The position numbers and the translations under genes are program-made. A stretch of DNA of 64,000 bases, taken from Eubacteriales bacterium. Lineage in GTDB: Bacteria > Bacillota > Clostridia > Tissierellales > GPF-1. Location of the stretch: the NCBI GenBank assembly GCA_030625815.1, contig DAOUQF010000010.1:1-64000 (forward strand), written 5' to 3'. Below, one piece after another: positions 44,564 to 54,171 of the stretch (positions are counted from its first letter, which is position 1; each line of letters begins with the position of its first letter). A model generated the notes under the pieces. The model worked only from the letters and a program-made list of their open reading frames with translations. It did no database searches and had not been told where the DNA came from.

Positions 44564-47125
44564 ATGATTTATCATTTTACTGAAAAGATGACGCCAGGTC
44601 TGTCTCAGGTGGGCGGCAAGGCCAAAGCGCTGATCGAAACAACTCAGGCGGGATTTCCGGTGCCGGAGGGCATCGCGCTTTCTGTCGCATTTTTTCAGCC
44701 GTGGCTGGACGATGTGAAAAGCTCCGATACATTTAAGGCAGCGATTGACGAACCGACCAAAGAAAATTGCGATGAGGTGAAAGCCTTGGCGGAGGCCATG
44801 CGGTTTGACGAAGTGCAAAGCGCTGTGTTTAGCAAAGCTTTTGATGCATTGCAGGGCGAGCTCTTTGCCGTGCGGTCCTCTTCACCGGAAGAAGACCTGA
44901 AAGGCACCAGCTTTGCCGGCATGTATGAAACAATTCTTGGCACGAAGAGGGAAGTGGTTGAAGAAACCATCGCCTGCGCATTCTCGTCTTGTTTTGATGT
45001 TCGAGTCATGGCGTACAAAAAGCAGAATGGTCTGGATCTTTCTGGTACAAGCAGCGCTGTCATTGTGCAGAAGCAGATCGCTTCAGATGTCAGCGGCGTG
45101 GGCTTTTCTCTGAATCCTTTGAACAATTGCTACGATGAAGTGGTGATCAACGCCTCTTTTGGCCTGGGTGAAGCTATTGTATCCGGGATTGTGACACCGG
45201 ATCATTATGTTTATGATGCTGCTGCGAAAAAGATCATTGAAAAGAAAGTGAATAAAAAAGAGATCGCCCTTTGGCTGAAGGAAGACGGCGGCATTGAAGA
45301 AAAAGAGAACGAAGAGAAAGAGAAACAAGCGCTGAGCGACGAACAGATCGTGGAGCTGTCGAATCTAATTAAAAAGTGCGAAGCGCACTATGGGACCCCC
45401 ATGGATACGGAATGGGCCTATGAAAACGGGAAGCTGTACCTGCTTCAATCACGCCCCATTACGACGCATCTGCCATTCTTTGAGGAACTCTTAACGGAAC
45501 CAGGCGAGCCGAAACGGTTTTATATCGATCTGATGGTGTTGACCCAGGGCTTTGACGAGCCGATGAGTGTCTTGGGGATGGAGCTCTGGGCGAAGATGCT
45601 GTTCAAAATAAAGTTTGATATGATGAGTCCGCAAGCAAATGGGACTTGTCCGGCCATTAACGGAAGGGAATATTTGAACGTGACCGCCATTCAGAAGCTG
45701 GTGGGAAAGAAAAATACGCGAAAGTTATTCGGTAGCTATGACGGAAATATTAGAAAGATTTTTGATGCCATTGATCTGGAGGCCCACCCTTTTGAGGGGA
45801 AACCGGAGGGGACAGAGAAATTAAAGAGCAACATGTTCAAGGCTGTGATTGCCATGCTTCCGGGAACCGTTAAGTCGATCTTTTCCGACCATGCCTCTGT
45901 TGTCAAGGACTACAATAAGACGGCAGAAGCAGTGTTGGAAGCCGCGCGAAGCCTGAAAAAGGATGCGGACTTTGAAGAGAACGCGCAGTCGATTCTTAAA
46001 TTACTACTGACGATCATGGGAACCGTGGGGATCTTGTACGCGGGTATGCTGGCACAAAACAGTATCAAAAAAAGTTTCAAGGGGGAGGATGTCGAGAAAG
46101 AATTTGCTGCCATGAGTATGGACCTGGATGGCAATCCGACCAGCGAGATGGGGCATCTGCTCTTTGATCTGGCGGCTATGGAGGAGTTCAAGGGCGTTTT
46201 TTCCAGGGAAGATTTTATTGAGAAGGCGGAGAATACAGCATTCAGTGAAATCTTTATGAAGAAGTTTGATGAATTTATGCGGAAGTATGCGGTCCGCGGA
46301 TTTAAGGAGATTGATGTGGCTTCGATTAGGATCTACGAAGATCTTGGGCTGCTTTATGACAAGTTGATCGCGATCAACACGGAAGAGAACCAGATTCTCA
46401 CGGTAAAAGGAAAAAGACAGGACGCTTATGATAGGCTTCACAAGACTGCGAAAGAAAAGGGATTTGAAAAGAAATTTGTAAGAACAGCCGAGAAGCTTCA
46501 AGCGACCTTAGGGTACCGGGAGCATCCCAAATATGTAATCGTGTATGTCTTTGCCATGCTCCACGATATCTGCCTGGAAATGGCGGAGGAATGGGTGGAA
46601 CAGTGTCGGATTGATAAGCCTTATGATATTTTCGATTTGACCTCAAATGAAATTTCTCAGGCGCAAAAGGATGCGGGTTTTGATATGCGCGCGGCCCGTG
46701 AGAAGAATCTGGAAGGCTATAAAAAAGTAGCCCATGTAAAGGAATGGCCATTGGTCATTGATTCCCGAGGCAAGATATATAAACCCGAGCTGGAAATCAA
46801 GGATGGGGACATTATTGGAGATGCGATTGCACCTGGAAAAGTCATCGGAAGAGCCAAGGTTTTGCATGCGCCGTATGAGAAATCGTTGGAACCTGGAGAA
46901 ATTCTGGTTGCCAGAGCCACCGAGCCATCGTGGACGCCGATCTTTACCAATGCTGCCGGTGTTGTGATGGAGGTTGGCGGACCGCTTCAACATGGTGGCA
47001 TTATCGCCAGGGAGTACGGCATTCCTTGTGTGAGCGGCCTGATCGGCATTATGGAGTTGATCAAGGACGGCGATCTGCTGGAGGTTGATGGGTATCATGG
47101 TGTTGTGAAAATATTGGAGGCTTAA
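44564..47125 (+). CDS. PEP-synthase-like dikinase with rifamycin phosphotransferase architecture
   Basis: The 853-residue protein has an N-terminal ATP-grasp half (VGGKAKALIET; FAVRSSSPEEDLKGTSFAGMYE region; DTEWAYENG, LLQSRPIT near residue 300), a long central region of unique sequence (about 305-745), and a C-terminal phosphohistidine domain with the swivelling His810 in GGPLQHGGIIAREYGIPCV. Genuine PEP synthase places the histidine domain centrally and ends with a TIM barrel; this one ends just after the histidine domain, as in Rph, which transfers a phosphate from ATP to rifampicin. The central region would bind the acceptor. The tetR and decayed efflux gene upstream support a detoxification role, but rifamycin itself is unproven. 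Confidence 0.8.
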   Translation: MIYHFTEKMTPGLSQVGGKAKALIETTQAGFPVPEGIALSVAFFQPWLDDVKSSDTFKAAIDEPTKENCDEVKALAEAMRFDEVQSAVFSKAFDALQGELFAVRSSSPEEDLKGTSFAGMYETILGTKREVVEETIACAFSSCFDVRVMAYKKQNGLDLSGTSSAVIVQKQIASDVSGVGFSLNPLNNCYDEVVINASFGLGEAIVSGIVTPDHYVYDAAAKKIIEKKVNKKEIALWLKEDGGIEEKENEEKEKQALSDEQIVELSNLIKKCEAHYGTPMDTEWAYENGKLYLLQSRPITTHLPFFEELLTEPGEPKRFYIDLMVLTQGFDEPMSVLGMELWAKMLFKIKFDMMSPQANGTCPAINGREYLNVTAIQKLVGKKNTRKLFGSYDGNIRKIFDAIDLEAHPFEGKPEGTEKLKSNMFKAVIAMLPGTVKSIFSDHASVVKDYNKTAEAVLEAARSLKKDADFEENAQSILKLLLTIMGTVGILYAGMLAQNSIKKSFKGEDVEKEFAAMSMDLDGNPTSEMGHLLFDLAAMEEFKGVFSREDFIEKAENTAFSEIFMKKFDEFMRKYAVRGFKEIDVASIRIYEDLGLLYDKLIAINTEENQILTVKGKRQDAYDRLHKTAKEKGFEKKFVRTAEKLQATLGYREHPKYVIVYVFAMLHDICLEMAEEWVEQCRIDKPYDIFDLTSNEISQAQKDAGFDMRAAREKNLEGYKKVAHVKEWPLVIDSRGKIYKPELEIKDGDIIGDAIAPGKVIGRAKVLHAPYEKSLEPGEILVARATEPSWTPIFTNAAGVVMEVGGPLQHGGIIAREYGIPCVSGLIGIMELIKDGDLLEVDGYHGVVKILEA

Positions 47126-47312
47126 AGAGTGCGTGATTTGGTAGGCATCCGGAATTATTGGAAGACTACCTACCAAGGGATGATGAAATTCAGCGAAACT
47201 GTAAAAAATTCAAGATCAGGATTTTGCAACTCTCGGCAGTGTGAAAAAATAGGAATTTGGACGAGCGCGATGAAATAATTCTTTTCGCTGAAAATCATTT
47301 AGAAAGTAAAGC

Positions 47313-47376
47313 AAAAAGTTGCCACCTTCATTAAATTCTTTGTCAGAATTCAAATGAGGATGGCAACTTTTTATTT
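47313..47376 (+). terminator. Long hairpin terminator
   Basis: AAAAAGTTGCCA at 47313-47324 pairs with TGGCAACTTTTT at 47361-47372, and the stem extends inward with a few mismatches. The remaining gap 47126-47508 holds only an unsupported 49-codon frame. Confidence 0.8.
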
Positions 47377-47508
47377 AGTACCGTTTTGATTTACCCTACC
47401 GGCTTGCGCGATGTACGACTTTTGTCATTTCATCTACCTGTTCGATCCATTCGGGACGAAATGCTTGACGCCATAACATGAGTCTATAGGTGAAATATTA
47501 TTAATAGC

Positions 47509-48060
47509 TTATGAAGAGATGGCAGATGGATTGAATCCTTTGAAGATCAGCCAATTCGCTAAAACAAATTCATTTAAAACGATTGGAAGATATAAAAACA
47601 TCGATGGGGAAGCGAGGTCAGTTATTTCTACGAGGTTCACGATGATCAGTATGATCGCTGCGAGGAAACCCCAAATTGATAACCAACGAGGAACAAGTTT
47701 TGATTTATATAATAGATAATAAAAAAAGAATGCAGCGACTGCAAAAATGTATCCATGATACAAATGAATAAATTTGTAAATTTCAAGAGATGAGGTGCTA
47801 GAAATTAAAAACAAAATTCCAGTGACAATCAAAAGTGCACCTTCAAATCCCCGTAAGAGGAGGTACCATCGAGATGTTTTTTTACCATATGGCTTAAAGA
47901 ATGGGAACATGATGATGGCAATCACGATAACGCCAATACCACTAAGTGCTTCAGCCAGCATGATGACCATCTTTGAATCTAGGACTGCGCTTGCTAAAAC
48001 TGCATATGCAAATAAAATTAATGCTCCAACAATTATTGCTTTTTTTCTGTGTAATTTCAT
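47509..48060 (-). CDS. DUF4386-type membrane protein
   Basis: The 183-residue protein has about five to six hydrophobic helices and the DUF4386 style: an N-terminal KKAIIVGALILFAYAVLAS, central YHGYIFAVAAFFFYYLLYKSKLVPRWLSIWG, and a C-terminal helix. ATG 48060 has AGGAGGG upstream. The family function is unknown. It is divergent from the flavodoxin gene; the 338 bp between them shows no distinct control element. Confidence 0.75.
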   Translation of the reverse strand: MKLHRKKAIIVGALILFAYAVLASAVLDSKMVIMLAEALSGIGVIVIAIIMFPFFKPYGKKTSRWYLLLRGFEGALLIVTGILFLISSTSSLEIYKFIHLYHGYIFAVAAFFFYYLLYKSKLVPRWLSIWGFLAAIILIIVNLVEITDLASPSMFLYLPIVLNEFVLANWLIFKGFNPSAISS

Positions 48061-48398
48061 TCTTCCCTCCTGAACGGTTACCACCAAATTTTTTAGCAAA
48101 TGAATTGCACCTTGACTGTGAGTTTATTGCGAAAAGCATGTGCATTCTTCTATATCGTACCCATTTTGAAACCGAACCCTTATAAAATTAATGATTGATA
48201 GGGCTTGTATGGTACTGTTTTTGTAATGATTAATTGAAGTGTTATGGTCCAAGAATTGGACTGTGATGGTATTCTTGTTTTGTTCCCTCCAAGTTTGAGT
48301 ACATATATTAAGACAGTGCTAGTGGACTTATTCCTTCAGTCTGATGGTGCGGTTGTTGGTTTTTTTGAAAATAAAAACAAAGCTTGGAGGTAGAGGCA

Positions 48399-48890
48399 AT
48401 GGGTGAGGAAAAAACCGGTTCCATGTGGATGAGAAGTCTCGTTATTGTTTACTCATATCATCATAACAATACTGCTAAAATTGCGCATGAATTTTCAGAG
48501 GTACTGCATGCTGAGGTAAAGACTCCAGAACAGGTTATTGTGGAAGAACTTCAAGGGTATGATCTTATCGGTTTCGGAGCAGGCATCGATAGCGGAAGGC
48601 ACTATAAGCCCTTGCTTGATTTAGTTGACAGATTGCCGAGTGTTCATAAGAAGGCTGGGTTTATCTTCTCGACAAGTGGAATGCAGGGGGACGACAAGGT
48701 TGAAAAAGATCATTCACTGCTACGAGAAAAGCTGGAATCGAAGGGATATACAATAGTAGGCGAGTTTAGCTGCAAAGGCTATAATACAAATAGCTTCCTT
48801 AAGTATTTTGGAGGAATGAACAAGGGCAGGCCAAATCGTGAGGACCTAGAGCATGCAAAAGTATTTGCGCGAGGCCTGAAGGGATCCTGA
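48399..48890 (+). CDS. Flavodoxin-family protein
   Basis: The 163-residue protein has an FMN phosphate loop-like segment (VYSYHHNNTAKIA), then IGFGAGIDSGRHYKPLL and FIFSTSGMQG, which fit the flavodoxin fold. It resembles short clostridial flavodoxins of unknown partner. ATG 48399 is placed 8 nt after GGAGG; an internal ATG at 48429 just before the first beta strand is possible. It is followed by a terminator. Confidence 0.82.
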   Translation: MGEEKTGSMWMRSLVIVYSYHHNNTAKIAHEFSEVLHAEVKTPEQVIVEELQGYDLIGFGAGIDSGRHYKPLLDLVDRLPSVHKKAGFIFSTSGMQGDDKVEKDHSLLREKLESKGYTIVGEFSCKGYNTNSFLKYFGGMNKGRPNREDLEHAKVFARGLKGS

Positions 48891-48998
48891 TAAAGCTGCG
48901 AAAGATAAAGAGCGTTTATAACTTTTCTAGCTCATACATAGTGGTTTCCTATTGAAAATAGGATTTTGGAGTGAACAATGAAAAGCATATGAGTCATG

Positions 48999-49042
48999 AA
49001 GCATCTGTTGATCGAAGAAATTCGAAAGTCAGATGCTTTTTT
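48999..49042 (+). terminator. Rho-independent terminator
   Basis: AAGCATCTG (48999-49007) pairs with CAGATGCTT (49030-49038), followed by TTTT. Confidence 0.75.
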
Positions 49043-49135
49043 GGATATTTGAGTGAAATTTTGGATCGATTGAGTTATACTCGAGTATACGAACGGTTAG
49101 CAGAAAAGCTTCAAGTTTGAGAGGGGGGATTCATC

Positions 49136-49909
49136 GTGAAGAAAATGATTGTTTCAGATCTTGACGGAACACTTTTAAAAAGTGATAAAACAGTTTCAGT
49201 GCATTCGATTGAAGTTCTACGATCAATGGAGGAGAAGGGGATTCAAGTGGTTTTTGCAACGGCGAGACCTCCCAGAGACGCATTTGAATTGATACCTGAT
49301 TCATTACAGAATGAATTTGTCATCTGTTACAATGGGGCAATTATTTATCGAGACGCGGATGTTTTATACAGTAAAGAGGTATCTCGACAAACCGTTCTGG
49401 AAATTGTCGGGGTGGCGAAAAGCTTCGAGCTCAATAATATTTGTGTGGAAGTGAATGACCGGTTGTACTCAAATTTTGATGTTGCAACTGTTTTTGGCAA
49501 GAGTCCATTCGAGTCTGTGGATTTTACAAAATTTGATTTTCACAAAGCGTATAAAGTGATGATTTATGCGGATGAAAGAATAACCGCCGATTTCCTTTCA
49601 CATTTGCCCAAAGAATGCAGAGGTGTGATTACAGATGACGGGACATTATGTCAGATTATGCATGCTGATGTAACCAAGTGGAATAGCATTGCAACCTTAT
49701 TGGATCATTTTGATCTGAATCATTCCGATGTCATTGCCTTTGGCGATGACTTTAATGATATGGAAATGATAGAAAATTGCGGAGTTGGTGTTGCGATGGG
49801 AAATGCGGTTGATGAGTTGAAATCCGTTGCTGATTTTGTAACAAAAAGCAATGATGAAGATGGCGTTGCGGCTTTCTTGCAGGATCAAGGATGTTTGTGG
49901 ATCAAGTAG
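49136..49909 (+). CDS. Cof-type HAD-IIB hydrolase
   Basis: The 257-residue HAD phosphatase has motif I VSDLDGTLL (nucleophile Asp8), motif II FATARPP, and motif IV IAFGDDFNDMEMIENCG. The C2B cap lies between. GTG 49136 follows GAGGGGGG. The family includes sugar-phosphate and cofactor phosphatases; the substrate is unknown. Confidence 0.92.
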   Translation: MKKMIVSDLDGTLLKSDKTVSVHSIEVLRSMEEKGIQVVFATARPPRDAFELIPDSLQNEFVICYNGAIIYRDADVLYSKEVSRQTVLEIVGVAKSFELNNICVEVNDRLYSNFDVATVFGKSPFESVDFTKFDFHKAYKVMIYADERITADFLSHLPKECRGVITDDGTLCQIMHADVTKWNSIATLLDHFDLNHSDVIAFGDDFNDMEMIENCGVGVAMGNAVDELKSVADFVTKSNDEDGVAAFLQDQGCLWIK

Positions 49910-50002
49910 TCGGTGTATATGCATAAATTGTTGAATCGGTGGTAGTAAATAAATGATATGCATCTGCTTTGCGGTCGAAAAAAGAATGGTTATGAAGTCC
50001 GC

Positions 50003-50031
50003 TTGACAAACCAAAATTCGTAAGGTACGAT
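50003..50031 (+). promoter_or_regulatory. Promoter of ileS
   Basis: TTGACA (50003-50008) and TACGAT (50026-50031) with a 17-bp spacer; transcription should start near 50038, at the beginning of the T-box leader. Confidence 0.8.
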
Positions 50032-50034
50032 AAG

Positions 50035-50277
50035 GAACAGAAAAGCAATGAGCAGGACGGTTAAAGGCAACCGATGGTGTAGAGAGATAATTCACCGGCT
50101 GAAAGGTTATCCGAATCGATCTTTAGCAAATCACCTGTGAGCTTGAATTCCTGAACAGAGTAAGGGATTCCGGTCCAAGCCGTTATCTTGTTGAAGCGAC
50201 AAGACGTATTTGTCTTGTAAGTAGGGTGGTACCGCGGAGTTTTCGTCCCTAGATCTTTTGATCTAGGGGCTTTTTTT
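50035..50277 (+). ncRNA. T-box leader riboswitch of ileS
   Basis: The leader ends with a consensus T-box AGGGTGGTACCGCG (50223-50236). It is followed by a terminator hairpin CCCTAGATC-TTTT-GATCTAGGG (50247-50268) and a T run. Uncharged tRNA binding to the T-box would favour the antiterminator and allow ileS expression. The specifier is expected to be an isoleucine codon, but I could not place it with certainty. Confidence 0.93.
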
Positions 50278-50303
50278 ATTTGAAAAAAGAGAGGAAGATA
50301 AAA

Positions 50304-53300
50304 ATGGCTAGATTTGAAGCATTGTCCAAATTGCCGGTAAAGGAAAAAGAAGCCCAAATCCGAGCGAACTGGGAAGCAATGGATTTATTAAAGCAGAGCA
50401 TTGAAACCCGAGAGGGAAACGAGCGATTTGTATTCTACGAGGGTCCGCCGACAGCAAACGGACATCCAGGCATTCATCATGTAATCGCCAGAACCTTGAA
50501 GGATGGGGTTTGTCGATTCAAAACGATGCAGGGATACCAAGTGAAGCGAAAAGCCGGTTGGGATACCCATGGTCTTCCCGTTGAGATCGAAGTGGAGAAG
50601 ACTTTAGGCTTGAATGATAAGACGGAGATTGAAGCTTACGGCATTCATAACTTCAACGAGCAGTGTAAAACCTCTGTCTTTAAGTATGAAGGCGAATGGC
50701 GTGAAATGACCAAGCAGATGGCATACTTGATCGATCTTGACAATCCGTATGTTACCTTGGAAAACGACTATATCGAAACCGAATGGTGGATCCTGAACAA
50801 GTTTTTCAAAGAGGGATATATCTACGAAGGACATAAAATCTTACCGTATTGCCCGCGTTGCGGAACTGGTCTTGCATCCCACGAGGTTGCTCAAGGGTAT
50901 GAAGAAATCACGTCTCAAACGGTCGTGGTTAAAATGAAGCGCACCGGCACGGAAGCGGAAAACGAGTATTTTCTTGTATGGACAACAACACCTTGGACAT
51001 TGGCTGCCAATGTGGCGATTGCCGTGAATCCAAAAGAGACATATCTGAAGGTGCTTTCCAAAGAATCCAATGAAGTGTACTATGTCGGAAAATCCTTGGT
51101 GGATCAGGTGATTGAAGGCGAGTACGAAGTTCTTGAAACCCTTTCTGGCACAGACTTGGAGTATATGGAATACGAGCAATTGATGCCGTTTACGGAAATC
51201 GACAAAAAGGCGTTCTTTGTGACACTTGCGGATTATGTTACCATGTCAGACGGTACCGGATTGGTTCATATCGCTCCGGCCTTTGGCGAGGATGATTATC
51301 AAGTGGGCAAGGTATACAATCTGCCAGTGGTTCAACCGGTTGACGAACAAGGCAAGTATACAACCACCCCTTGGGCAGGGCGATTCGTAACCGATGATGA
51401 TTTGGCTATTGAGATCGTCAAATACTTGGCGGGCAAGAATCAATTATTCAAACGCAAGAAGATGAAGCATAACTACCCGCATTGCTGGAGATGTAAAACA
51501 CCGCTCTTGTATTACGCGAAACCAAGCTGGTACATCGAGATGACAAAATTGAAAGATCAGTTGATCGAAAACAACAATAACGTGGAGTGGTATCCGGGTT
51601 ATGTGGGCGAGAAGCGATTCGGCAACTGGTTGGAAAACCTCAACGATTGGGCGATTTCAAGAAGCCGATACTGGGGAACGCCGTTGAATGTTTGGCGTTG
51701 TGATTCTTGCGATCATACCGACAGTGTGGGTTCACGCAAGGAATTGGTGGAACGTGCCATCGAGGACATCGATGAATCCATCGAGTTGCACCGTCCATAC
51801 GTGGACGATGTTCATATTACCTGCGAGAAGTGCGGCAGCCGCATGACAAGAGTCAAGGAAGTTATCGATTGCTGGTTTGACTCCGGTGCTATGCCGTTTG
51901 CGCAGCTTCACTATCCGTTTGAAAACAAGGATACTTTCGAGGAAAACTTCCCGGCAGACTTTATCTGCGAGGGGATCGATCAAACCCGCGGATGGTTCTA
52001 CTCCTTGTTGGCAATCTCAACATTTGTAACAGGAAAATCACCGTACAAGCGCGTTTTGGTCAATGATTTGATCCTTGATAAAGACGGCAAGAAAATGAGC
52101 AAGTCAAAAGGAAATGCTGTTGATCCGTTTAAAATGTTTGAACAATATGGGGCGGATGCCTTGCGCTGGTACTTGCTGTATGTATCGCCGGCATGGACGC
52201 CAACCAAGTTCGATGAAAGTGGTTTGAAGGAAGTCTTAAGCAAGTTCTTCAATACCACGCAAAATGTCTATAACTTCTTTACACTGTATGCCAATACGGA
52301 TGATGTCGATCCAAAGGAATTCTTTGTTCCTGTGGAAGAGCGTCCAGAATTGGATCGTTGGATTCTGTCGAAATTCCAAAGCGTATTAAAAGAAGTATTG
52401 GAAGCGATGGATGGCTACGACATGAACAAGGTTGTTCGCCGCATTCAAGACTTTGTAAATGAAGATCTTTCCAACTGGTATATCCGTCGTTCTCGCCGCC
52501 GTTTCTGGGGTGGAGAGTTGAATCTTGACAAGAAGGCCGTATACAATACAACCTATGAAGTATTGGAGGGATTGGCACGGATGATCGCGCCGTTTGCGCC
52601 GTATTTGGCGGAAGAGATGTATCAAAAATTAACCGGGGAAGAATCGGTTCATCTTGCGATGTATCCAAAGCTGCAGCCGGAATTGATGGATGATCGTGTC
52701 GAAGAGCGAATGGACTTGGTTCGAACCTTGGTTACCCTGGGCCGCGGATCTCGTGAAGAAGCGAAGATCAAGGTGCGCCAGCCGATCAGCAAGGTCATGG
52801 TGGACGGCAATCACGAAACATTGATTGGTGATTTGGTTCCGTTGATCCAGGAAGAGTTGAATGTGAAAGAAGTTGTATTCGAGCGTGATCTTCAAAGCTT
52901 TATGAACTTCACGATCAAGCCGAATTTCCGTGCAGTCGGTCCGAAATTGGGCAAGAAAATGGGTTTGTTCGGGAAGGCTTTGGCAGCTCTTGACGGAAGT
53001 GTTTATGCACCGAAGTTTGAAGCGGGGGAATCTGTTGCGTTAGATCTTGCGGGAGAAGAGTTTGTTGCGACTTCTGATGATGTTCAGGTGACCATTCAAG
53101 CCAAAGAAGGCTTCAATGTATCCATGGTGGACAATCAATTCTTGATCCTGGATACCGTGCTTTCCGAGGCGCTGATCCAAGAGGGATATGCACGGGAATT
53201 GGTTTCCAAGGTGCAAAATCTGAGAAAGACCAGCGGATTTGAAGTCACGGATCATATTCATATCTTCTTTGAAGGGGATGAAGAGATTCAAGCGGCAGTC

Positions 53301-53429
53301 GAAGCATTCGGGGCGTATATCCAAAAAGAAACCCTGGCAATTTCCATTGTAGCGAAATCAGGATTGGATGAGAAGCAGAATTTGAATGGCCATGAGACAG
53401 GTCTTGCTGTTGAAAAGGTTGAAAAATAG
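50304..53429 (+). CDS. ileS: Isoleucyl-tRNA synthetase, type 2 (IleS2-like)
   Basis: The 1041-residue class I synthetase has the HIGH-type motif as HPGIHH (residues 54-59) in EGPPTANGHPGIHHVIART, and KMSKS at residues 597-601. The PTANG-PGIHH signature and the length above 1000 residues are those of the eukaryote-like type 2 enzymes, which resist mupirocin; type 1 enzymes read differently at this site and are about 920-940 residues. The editing domain and anticodon-binding domain are present and no truncation is seen. ATG 50304 follows GAGAGGAAG. It is controlled by the T-box leader. Confidence 0.94.
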   Translation: MARFEALSKLPVKEKEAQIRANWEAMDLLKQSIETREGNERFVFYEGPPTANGHPGIHHVIARTLKDGVCRFKTMQGYQVKRKAGWDTHGLPVEIEVEKTLGLNDKTEIEAYGIHNFNEQCKTSVFKYEGEWREMTKQMAYLIDLDNPYVTLENDYIETEWWILNKFFKEGYIYEGHKILPYCPRCGTGLASHEVAQGYEEITSQTVVVKMKRTGTEAENEYFLVWTTTPWTLAANVAIAVNPKETYLKVLSKESNEVYYVGKSLVDQVIEGEYEVLETLSGTDLEYMEYEQLMPFTEIDKKAFFVTLADYVTMSDGTGLVHIAPAFGEDDYQVGKVYNLPVVQPVDEQGKYTTTPWAGRFVTDDDLAIEIVKYLAGKNQLFKRKKMKHNYPHCWRCKTPLLYYAKPSWYIEMTKLKDQLIENNNNVEWYPGYVGEKRFGNWLENLNDWAISRSRYWGTPLNVWRCDSCDHTDSVGSRKELVERAIEDIDESIELHRPYVDDVHITCEKCGSRMTRVKEVIDCWFDSGAMPFAQLHYPFENKDTFEENFPADFICEGIDQTRGWFYSLLAISTFVTGKSPYKRVLVNDLILDKDGKKMSKSKGNAVDPFKMFEQYGADALRWYLLYVSPAWTPTKFDESGLKEVLSKFFNTTQNVYNFFTLYANTDDVDPKEFFVPVEERPELDRWILSKFQSVLKEVLEAMDGYDMNKVVRRIQDFVNEDLSNWYIRRSRRRFWGGELNLDKKAVYNTTYEVLEGLARMIAPFAPYLAEEMYQKLTGEESVHLAMYPKLQPELMDDRVEERMDLVRTLVTLGRGSREEAKIKVRQPISKVMVDGNHETLIGDLVPLIQEELNVKEVVFERDLQSFMNFTIKPNFRAVGPKLGKKMGLFGKALAALDGSVYAPKFEAGESVALDLAGEEFVATSDDVQVTIQAKEGFNVSMVDNQFLILDTVLSEALIQEGYARELVSKVQNLRKTSGFEVTDHIHIFFEGDEEIQAAVEAFGAYIQKETLAISIVAKSGLDEKQNLNGHETGLAVEKVEK

Positions 53430-53457
53430 GTTAAAAAGAATAATGTAAGGCAAAATG

Positions 53458-53500
53458 AAAGTCCGCACTCTATTTATCTATAGGATGCGGACTTTACTCA
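53458..53500 (+). terminator. Terminator of ileS
   Basis: AAAGTCCGCA (53458-53467) pairs perfectly with TGCGGACTTT (53486-53495), followed by a T-containing tail. Confidence 0.78.
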
Positions 53501-53910
53501 TTTTTAATTATATTCACATTTCCTCCTTGATGTTCTTCCTGTTGATCGACTGGCGTTCAGTATTCTCACTCAATGATCGTAATTTTTCTCGACCCGTTTA
53601 TCCAGCTCAGCCGTTCTTCAGGAGAATTATAGGTGTTCGGTTAATAGTTTTTGGTGGAACCATCTCCTCTCTATGGATGTCTAGCATCCTTGTTACTTGT
53701 AATATACCACTTTATACTCATTCTAATCAGAATACTAGATATTGTGTGTTTTTCATTTGAATACACAAAGGACGCTATCCGATTACCATTGATTGGACAA
53801 CGCCCATCATGCTTTGATTTCATTTGAAGTTTTTGGTGGACTCCCCTCCTTTTATTCTTTTCTCAGGCTGATCTACCTCATTTGCGAATTTGGATTGTTT
53901 CATCTTTCAA

Positions 53911-54171
53911 CTTGCATGTTTCGTGGTTCACTTGCATGTTTCATGGATCGCTTGCATGTTTCGTGGTTCACTTGCATGTTTCATGGTTCATTTGCATGTT
54001 TCGTGTTACACTAGCATGTTTCATCTTTCAACTTGCATGTTTCGTCTTGCACTTGCATGTTTCATGGATCACTTACATGTTTCGTGGATCACTTGCATGT
54101 TTCGCAGTTCACTTGCATGGTTCATTTGCTACTAACATGGTTCATTTTCCAACTACATGGTTCTTTTCCAA
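53911..54171. repeat. Tandem array of a 20-bp unit, 13 copies
   Basis: The unit is CTTGCATGTTTCGTGGTTCA. Copies at 53911, 53931, 53951, 53971 and 53991 differ by one to a few bases. Copies 6 and 12 are 21 bp long, and the last three (from 54112) are degenerate with CATGGTTC replacing CATGTTTC. The unit has no stop codon in any plus-strand frame, so long open frames arise by chance; none has a ribosome site. The flanks 53501-53910 and 54172-54480 contain no gene that I can support, apart from a TATAAT before the exonuclease gene. Confidence 0.92.

Noticed and set aside
44564-47125. Phosphoenolpyruvate synthase (ppsA)
   Set aside because: The phosphohistidine motif is at the extreme C-terminus and the PEP/pyruvate-binding barrel is absent, so the classical assignment does not fit.
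47129-47278. 49-codon GTG frame just after the dikinase gene, with GGAGG upstream
   Set aside because: The ribosome-like site is inside the dikinase C-terminal codons and the peptide composition looks random; no convincing domain.
53540-53650. Minus-strand frame resembling the end of a transposase (SPEERLSWING region)
   Set aside because: Only about 20 residues with weak resemblance and immediate stops; not enough to name a family.
53911-54171. CRISPR array
   Set aside because: Units are contiguous without unique spacers and no cas genes are near.
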